Source of the DNA: Prevotellaceae bacterium
GTDB lineage: Bacteria > Bacteroidota > Bacteroidia > Bacteroidales > UBA932
DNA length: 11,768 nucleotides
Direction: 5' to 3'
Assembly: GCA_031254635.1 (NCBI GenBank)
Contig: JAIRUB010000108.1
Location: 1-11,768 of the forward strand
Shown here: positions 6,230 to 11,768 of the stretch, piece by piece
Position numbering within the stretch: position 1 is the stretch's first letter
Layout: every line of letters begins with the position of its first letter
Program-made: the position numbers and the translations under genes
The notes under the pieces: generated by a model
What the model saw: only the letters and a program-made list of their open reading frames with translations
The model's database searches: none
Told to the model about the DNA's origin: nothing

Positions 6230-8061
6230 AAAAACTCGTTCGCATATTATCCTTTGCCCGCCCATATTCTAAATATTGGCCGCAATACGTGTTGTTCACA
6301 TTTTTCGGAATGATTTTTGGGATTGCTAATTTTGCCCTTATCAAACCTTTGCTTGATGTGGTCTTTGATCCTAATGCCATGGCAAATGTTAGTGAAGTGC
6401 CAAGCTTTACTTTTAGCGTAAGTTAATCCATTGAAGTATTCAATTATTATCTTACCCAAATAGTACAGTTGTACGGACGAATGGGTGCCTTATTTTTTGT
6501 AGCCATAGTGGTTGTTATTGCCTCTTTCTTAGCAAATTTCTTCAAATATGGCGGACAGTGTATCATGGCTTCCCTGAGAACAGAAGTCATTTTTAAAATA
6601 CGCAAATCCTTAATGGATAAAATCATCAAATTAGACATCGCCTATTTCAACAAAAAAAAGAAAGGAGATATTATTTCCGTACTCTCCAACGATGTCAGCG
6701 AGGTGCAAGCAAATGTAATCAAATCATTCCATATTGTTTTCAGAGAGCCTTTTCTCATTTTAGGGTATTTTGCCGTATTATTTTATATGTCGTACCAACT
6801 TACGATTATAACTTTGGTAGCCTTACCATTATCAGCTTTATTAATCAGTAAGGTAACAAGAAAATTACGCGGCATAGCCGTCAAGGCACAATCTGTACTG
6901 GGACAATTATTGGCCATGATTGAAGAAACTATTTCCGGTGCAAGAATTATCAAAGCATTCAACGGCCAGCAATATGTCCGCAATAAATTTAATACCATTA
7001 ACAGGGAGCAAACGAATTTATACTGTAAAATATACTACAAGCAGGAATTAGCCTCTCCTTTATCCGAATTTTTGGGCATAACCGTTGCTATGGTTATCTT
7101 GCTATTCGGAGGTTGGTGGATTCTTAATGCGAAAAGCACTTTTACCGTAAGTAGTTTTATAGTATATCTTGCCTTTTACTATCAAATATTGGTTCCTTTG
7201 AAAAGCATTGCAACGGCTTATACCGATATAAGGAGAGGCATGGCATCGGCCGATCGTATTTTTGAAGTTTTAGACACCTCCATAGAAATTAAAAAGGTGG
7301 AAAACCCTATTGATATCAATAGCTTTGAAAAGAATATAGAATTCAAAGATGTTTGTTTTGCCTACCAGTCGTTAGCCGTTCTCAATAATGTCAACATTAC
7401 TTTCAGTAAGGGAAAAATGTATGCTATTGTAGGCCCATCCGGAGCAGGAAAGACTACTATGGTGGATTTAATTCCGCGTTTTTATGATGTAACATCAGGT
7501 GCGATACTGATTGACGGCATTGATATTCGGCAATACCAACCTAAAAAATTAATGAGTCTTATCGGAGTCGTTAACCAAGAGCCGATATTGTTCAACGATA
7601 CTGTTCACAACAATATCGCCTTTGGCTTAGAAAATGTTCCCGAAGAGGCAATTATGGAGGCCGCCAAAATTGCCAATGCCCATGATTTTATTATGGAACT
7701 CGAACAGGGTTATCAAACTAATATCGGCGACCGCGGAAATAAATTATCGGGCGGACAAAAACAACGTATTTCTATAGCCCGCGCAGTACTGAAGAATCCG
7801 CCTATTCTCATTTTGGATGAGGCTACTTCTTCCCTTGATACCGAAAGCGAACGATTGGTGCAGGAAGCGCTCACCAACCTGATGAAAAACCGCACATCAA
7901 TTGTGATTGCCCACCGCCTGTCAACTATACAACATGCCGACCAAATTGTAGTTCTCCAAAAAGGGGAAATCGAAGAACAGGGTACCCATGCGGAACTCAT
8001 TGCTTTACAGGAAGGCGTTTATCATCGTTTATGTTCATTACAAGCATTTGACTATCACTAA
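6226..8061 (+). pseudogene. MsbA-like ABC exporter (permease-ATPase fusion) interrupted by one in-frame stop
   Basis: The frame encodes a 611-codon half-transporter of the MsbA type: a six-helix exporter domain followed by an ABC ATPase. It is expected to act as a homodimer and flip lipids or export drugs across the inner membrane. ATPase motifs are all intact: Walker A GPSGAGKT (codons 403-410), Q-loop Gln451, signature LSGGQKQ (507-513), Walker B ILILDE (527-532) and switch His563. However, codon 67 (6424-6426) is TAA. The frame before it (MKKLVRILSFARPYS...FTFSVS) and after it (SIEVFNYYLTQIVQLYGRMG...) is continuous, so one base substitution explains it; there is no frameshift. The upstream piece is 66 residues, holding only helix 1. 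A restart at TTG 6469 or ATG 6481 would give about 530 or 526 residues lacking helix 1. It may be a recent pseudogene, a sequence error, or a truncated product. Confidence 0.9.
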
Positions 8062-8073
8062 ACAAAAATAATT

Positions 8074-9732
8074 ATGGAAAAAAGTAGTTTTTTAGAAGAA
8101 ATTGAAAAAAGTTTTAAAAACAACTGGGATTTACCGGCTTTGACGGACTATCATGGTTCAACGCTGCACTACAAAGATGTGGCGCGCCGTATTGCCAAAC
8201 TGCACATTTTATTTAATGAATGTGGTTTGAAGAAGGGCGATAAAGTGGCCATCTGCGGTCGTAATCAGGCCAACTGGGGTGTGGTTTTCTTTGCCACCCT
8301 CACTTATGGTGCTGTGGCTGTCCCCATCTTGCATGAATTTAAATCCGAAAATATCCATCACATCGTTAACCACTCCGAAGCGCGCATTTTGTTTGTGGGC
8401 GATGTAGTGTGGGAATCCATCAACGAGCGTAAGATGCCTAACCTTGAAGCCATAGTGATTACCGGCGATTTTAATATTGTACATTGCCGCCGTCCCTCTA
8501 TTTACGCTGCCCGTGAACGGTTGAACGAATTATTCGGCAAAAAATATCCAAAGAATTTTCGGCCCGAGCATATTGCTTACCACCACGATGAACCCGAGGA
8601 GTTGGCTATTATTAATTATACCTCAGGAACTACCGGTTTCTCTAAAGGGGTAATGCTCCCCTACCGGAGTTTATACTCGAACCTGCTTTTTGCCCGCGAA
8701 GTGCTTCCGGAACTCTGTAGAGGCAGTAATGTTGTAGCCATGTTGCCCATGGCCCACATGTATGGTATGGCGTTTGAATTTATTTATGAAATAACGGAAG
8801 GCTGTAACGTACACTTCTTGACACGTGTACCTACGCCGAAAATTATTATGGATGCTTTTGCCGAAGTTAAACCGAAGATTATCATTTCCGTTCCTTTAAT
8901 TATTGAAAAGATATACAAAAAACAGCTACACCCCATTATACAGAAAACCTCCATTAAAATGTTGCTAAAACTGCCTGTTATTGACCAGAAAATTCGGAAA
9001 AAAATCCTCACCTCACTCAACAAAGTATTCGGTGATAATTTTATCGAAATCATCATTGGCGGAGCGGCTTTCAACCATGAAGCCGAAGCATTTTTCAGGA
9101 AAATCGGGTTTAGATATACTGTGGGTTACGGCATGACTGAATGCGGCCCTATTATTACCTACGAAGATTGGAAATATACGCCCTTATATTCCTGCGGAAA
9201 GGCTGCTCCTCGCATGGAGGTGAAAATTGATTCGTCTGACCCTGCCAATATTCCCGGCGAAATATTAACAAGAGGCCCTAATGTGATGTTAGGCTACTAT
9301 CGCAACGAAGAAGCTACTAAAGATGCCTTTACGGAAGACGGATGGATGAAAACCGGCGATTTAGCAGTAATGGACGCTAACGGCTATGTTTATATCAAAG
9401 GCCGAAATAAGAGTATGATTTTGGGAGCTTCAGGCCAAAATGTCTATCCGGAAGAAATAGAAGCAGTCATCAACAATATGCCCTACGTTGGCGAATCATT
9501 GGTAGTAGAACAGGAGGGAAAATTAATCGCTTTGATTGTTCCTGATTATGATCAAACTACTGCTGCAAATATTCCCGACAGCGGTATAGCGCGTGTGATG
9601 GAGGATATACGTGTAAAAGTAAATGAAGAATTACCGACTTATGCACAAATTGCCGCTGTGAAAATATTCCCTGAAGAATTTGAAAAAACGCCGAAACGCA
9701 GTATTAAACGTTTTATGTATCAAAACGCATAG
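8074..9732 (+). CDS. Long-chain fatty acid-CoA ligase / AMP-binding acyl-CoA synthetase
   Basis: The 552-residue protein belongs to the ANL (adenylate-forming) superfamily. It should activate a fatty acid with ATP to an acyl-adenylate and pass it to CoA in the cytoplasm. Motifs in order are the P-loop YTSGTTGFSKG (182-192), the adenine-binding motif YGMTECGP (352-359), the ribose-binding GWMKTGD (423-429) with Asp429, the hinge GRNKS (443-447) and GQNVYPEEIEA. Length and motifs fit FadD-like enzymes; the acyl chain length cannot be read from the sequence. The C-terminal tail is EKTPKRSIKRFMY, in which Ser543 falls where the catalytic A10 lysine is normally found, with Lys541 and Lys545 close by. 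The gene starts 12 bp after the ABC exporter and is probably co-transcribed with it, suggesting a shared role in membrane lipid supply or turnover. Confidence 0.92.
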   Translation: MEKSSFLEEIEKSFKNNWDLPALTDYHGSTLHYKDVARRIAKLHILFNECGLKKGDKVAICGRNQANWGVVFFATLTYGAVAVPILHEFKSENIHHIVNHSEARILFVGDVVWESINERKMPNLEAIVITGDFNIVHCRRPSIYAARERLNELFGKKYPKNFRPEHIAYHHDEPEELAIINYTSGTTGFSKGVMLPYRSLYSNLLFAREVLPELCRGSNVVAMLPMAHMYGMAFEFIYEITEGCNVHFLTRVPTPKIIMDAFAEVKPKIIISVPLIIEKIYKKQLHPIIQKTSIKMLLKLPVIDQKIRKKILTSLNKVFGDNFIEIIIGGAAFNHEAEAFFRKIGFRYTVGYGMTECGPIITYEDWKYTPLYSCGKAAPRMEVKIDSSDPANIPGEILTRGPNVMLGYYRNEEATKDAFTEDGWMKTGDLAVMDANGYVYIKGRNKSMILGASGQNVYPEEIEAVINNMPYVGESLVVEQEGKLIALIVPDYDQTTAANIPDSGIARVMEDIRVKVNEELPTYAQIAAVKIFPEEFEKTPKRSIKRFMYQNA

Positions 9733-9744
9733 TATATTATATCA

Positions 9745-9752
9745 TACATCTG
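9745..9752 (+). promoter_or_regulatory. Possible -7 promoter element (TACATCTG) for the nqr operon
   Basis: TACATCTG differs from TAnnTTTG at one base and lies 19 bp before the nqrA ATG. Together with the next four bases it reads TACATCTGTTGG, one base different from TACATTTGTTGG at the 3871 operon promoter. No -33 TTTG is evident. Read-through from the upstream operon is an equally good explanation for nqr expression. Confidence 0.3.
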
Positions 9753-9771
9753 TTGGTTTAAATATTATTCC

Positions 9772-11133
9772 ATGTCAAAAGTCATAAAAATACATAGAGG
9801 ATTAGATATTTCACTCAAAGGCAGCGCGGAAAAAGTGCTTGCCAAATTTCCCTTATCAATGGATTATGCTGTAAAACCAATCGACTTTCAAGGTTTAACG
9901 CCTAAACTGTTAGTAAAGGAAGGCGATACAGTACTTGCCGGCATGCCGTTGTTTGTGGATAAATATCGTCCCGAAATTCGTTTTGCCTCGCCGGTAAGCG
10001 GTACGGTCAAAGAGATTGTCCGCGGCGATAAACGGAAATTATTAGCTGTAACCGTAACCCCTACGCCAGAGCAGCAGCATCTTCAATATAAGATTAAGGT
10101 GCTTGAAACCTTGCCGCGTGAAGAACTGATTGCTTTCATGCTCGAGAGCGGCGTATGGTCTTTTATGAAACAACGTCCATACGGCATAGTTGCTCATCAC
10201 AACGACAAACCTAAGGCTATTTTTATTTCCTGCTTCGATACTGCGCCATTAGCTCCAGACATAGAATATGTATTGAATGGCGAAGCCGAGGCTTTCCAAA
10301 AAGGTATTGATGTCTTGCGAAAATTATGTGATAATATCCATGTAGGAACTATCGAAACACCTTCGGCTACCAGCATTATTCCAAAAATTAAAGGCATTAC
10401 CATGCATGCCTTTGCCGGCCCGCATCCGGCAGGGAATGTGGGTATTCAAATTTACCATCTGTCACCGATTAATAAAGGGGAAATAGTATGGACTATTACG
10501 CCGCAACATGTTGTTTCGCTTGGCCGTCTTTTCCTGAAAGGAATTTATGACGTGTCCAAAGTAATTGCCTTGGCCGGCTCTGAGGTTAAAAAGCCCCGCT
10601 ATTTTCGCATCATTGATGGCGCTAATATTGCAGTTATTCGCGAACAACTTTACAACGATAAGCCGACACGTTATATCAGTGGAAATGTACTCACGGGAAC
10701 CAATATAGGAACTGACGGGCATTTGGGCTTCTATGATAATTTGATTACCGTGATTCCGGAAGGCGACCACTATGAGTTTCTTGGTTGGGCTAATCCTCTT
10801 CGTTTGAAAAAATACAGCGTTTCGCGTAGCTATTTCTCATGGATATTTCCCAAAAAGGAATATGCGCTCGATACCAATATTAACGGTGGACAACGAGCCT
10901 TTGTGATGACCGGCGAGTACGAAAAGGTCTTGCCTATGGATATCTATCCTGTCTATCTGTTAAAAGCCATCTTAGCCGAAGACATTGATAAGATGGAACA
11001 ATTGGGCATTTACGAAGTAATTGAAGAAGATTTAGCCTTATGTGAATTTGTATGTACCTCTAAAATTGACGTGCAAGATATTTTGCGCAAGGGCATAGAC
11101 TTGATGATTAAAGAAATGGGCGACAACATTTAA
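9772..11133 (+). CDS. nqrA: Na+-translocating NADH:quinone reductase subunit A
   Basis: The 453-residue protein matches NqrA in length and sequence from the start (HRGLDISLKG) onward. NqrA is the cytoplasmic subunit of the six-subunit Na+-NQR, which oxidises NADH, reduces quinone and pumps sodium; it carries no flavin and takes part in quinone binding. The N-terminal barrel-sandwich (lipoyl-like) fold is visible as GLTPKLLVKEGDTVLAG...FASPVSGTVKEI, a pattern shared with RnfC. Later stretches such as HAFAGPHPAGNVGIQIHH-like (here IQIYHLSP) and RYISGNVLTGTN are also characteristic. The C-terminal part ends in FVCTSKIDVQDILRKGIDLMIKEMG, typical of NqrA. It is followed after 12 bp by nqrB, so the usual nqrABCDEF order is expected to continue to the right. 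Start is ATG 9772, with no in-frame alternative nearby. Confidence 0.97.
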   Translation: MSKVIKIHRGLDISLKGSAEKVLAKFPLSMDYAVKPIDFQGLTPKLLVKEGDTVLAGMPLFVDKYRPEIRFASPVSGTVKEIVRGDKRKLLAVTVTPTPEQQHLQYKIKVLETLPREELIAFMLESGVWSFMKQRPYGIVAHHNDKPKAIFISCFDTAPLAPDIEYVLNGEAEAFQKGIDVLRKLCDNIHVGTIETPSATSIIPKIKGITMHAFAGPHPAGNVGIQIYHLSPINKGEIVWTITPQHVVSLGRLFLKGIYDVSKVIALAGSEVKKPRYFRIIDGANIAVIREQLYNDKPTRYISGNVLTGTNIGTDGHLGFYDNLITVIPEGDHYEFLGWANPLRLKKYSVSRSYFSWIFPKKEYALDTNINGGQRAFVMTGEYEKVLPMDIYPVYLLKAILAEDIDKMEQLGIYEVIEEDLALCEFVCTSKIDVQDILRKGIDLMIKEMGDNI

Positions 11134-11145
11134 TTTATTATACAG

Positions 11146-11768
11146 ATGAAATTTTTACGTAAATGTTTAGACAAGATAAAACCGACATTTGAGAAAGATG
11201 GAAAATTCAAAATGTTCCGTTCCACTTTCGAGGCTTTTGAAAGTTTCCTATTTGTGCCTAATACCACCGCAAAATCAGGGGCGCATATCCGCGACATCAA
11301 CGACCTCAAGCGTACTATGAGCGTAGTGATAGTGGCGCTGATGCCCGCACTGCTGTTTGGTATGTGGAATGTGGGCTATCAGCATCATTTAGCTACTGCC
11401 GCCGAGATGACTTTCTGGAGTATGTTCTGGTTTGGCTTTCTGAAAGTGCTACCCATTATTATTGTAACGTATGTTGTTGGTTTGGGTATTGAATTTGCCT
11501 CAGCCCAAATCCGTGGGCACGAGGTTAACGAAGGATTTTTGGTAACCGGAATATTAATTCCCATGATTATGCCTATAGACTGTCCGCTATGGATGATTGG
11601 ATTAGCCACAGCCTTTGCGGTAATTATCGGTAAGGAAGTATTCGGCGGAACGGGCATGAATATTTTTAATCCTGCTTTGTTGGCACGCGCCTTTGTATTC
11701 TTTGCTTATCCCTCGCATATATCAGGCAACAAGGTATGGGTAACTGGACTGAGCGCCAACGAGGGTAT
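11146..11768 (+). CDS. nqrB: Na+-translocating NADH:quinone reductase subunit B, N-terminal half (runs off the right edge)
   Basis: From ATG 11146 the frame is open to the window end, 207 codons. NqrB is a membrane subunit of Na+-NQR that carries a covalently bound FMN and riboflavin and contributes to the quinone site and sodium path. The cytoplasmic N-terminus (FEKDGKFKMFRSTFEAFESFLF) is followed by membrane helices starting near residue 57. The segments HEVNEGFLVTGILIPMIMP (125-143) and KEVFGGTGMNIFNPAL (163-178) are family hallmarks; the double glycine 167-168 lies in the region where quinone-site inhibitor resistance maps in Vibrio NqrB. The FMN-bearing threonine would lie past the window edge. 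It directly follows nqrA in one operon. Confidence 0.96.
   Translation, partial: MKFLRKCLDKIKPTFEKDGKFKMFRSTFEAFESFLFVPNTTAKSGAHIRDINDLKRTMSVVIVALMPALLFGMWNVGYQHHLATAAEMTFWSMFWFGFLKVLPIIIVTYVVGLGIEFASAQIRGHEVNEGFLVTGILIPMIMPIDCPLWMIGLATAFAVIIGKEVFGGTGMNIFNPALLARAFVFFAYPSHISGNKVWVTGLSANEG

Noticed and set aside
6424..6426. Alternative genetic code with TAA as a sense codon
   Set aside because: TAA is the normal terminal stop of several intact genes here, including nqrA, the LolE-type gene and the exporter itself.
6652..6659. Run of eight A in the ABC exporter as a possible frameshift site
   Set aside because: The frame is continuous across it and the protein sequence there (YFNKKKKGDI) fits the family, so no indel is evident.
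10462..10770. 102-codon minus-strand frame opposite nqrA
   Set aside because: It is a shadow of a strongly conserved gene and its translation shows no family features; the same holds for the other antisense frames.

Overview
The window looks like chromosomal DNA from a member of the Bacteroidota, most likely Bacteroidales-like. The evidence is AT-rich intergenic DNA, start codons without clear Shine-Dalgarno sequences, and repeated matches to the Bacteroidota sigma factor -7 element TAnnTTTG just upstream of genes. The gene families agree: a single-RRM small RNA-binding protein, DUF4834, a DUF3352-like anchored protein and an Nqr operon. It is mostly conserved housekeeping sequence. I see no phage, insertion sequence, CRISPR array or defence locus, and no clear new multi-gene system.

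Layout. Positions 1-732 lie on the minus strand: the 5' end of efp (elongation factor P), a small RRM-type RNA-binding protein with its own promoter and a stem-loop terminator, and tRNA-Gly(CCC) with its own promoter. From 825 a plus-strand unit begins, with a flippase-like (UPF0104/LPG synthase-type) membrane protein followed by a LolC/LolE-type permease. The start codon of the permease is made by a 7-bp tandem repeat. A small secreted protein of unknown function (3253-3789, minus) converges on that unit.

The secreted protein is divergent from a long plus-strand run starting at 3871, and the two opposing promoter elements lie only 11 bp apart. The run holds a membrane-anchored DUF3352-like protein, DUF4834, an MsbA-like ABC exporter and a long-chain acyl-CoA synthetase, with gaps of -4 to 12 nt. 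It is followed by nqrA and the start of nqrB, the Na+-pumping NADH:quinone reductase. Envelope and lipid functions dominate the middle and respiratory energy conservation begins at the right end.

The most notable observation is that the MsbA-like exporter is interrupted by one in-frame TAA at codon 67, while the rest of its frame and all ATPase motifs are intact. This points to a recent nonsense mutation, a sequence error, or a gene surviving only as a truncated product. Other points are the heptamer-derived start codon of the permease, a long perfect palindrome at the stop codon of the RRM gene, and a serine where the acyl-CoA synthetase would usually carry its C-terminal catalytic lysine.
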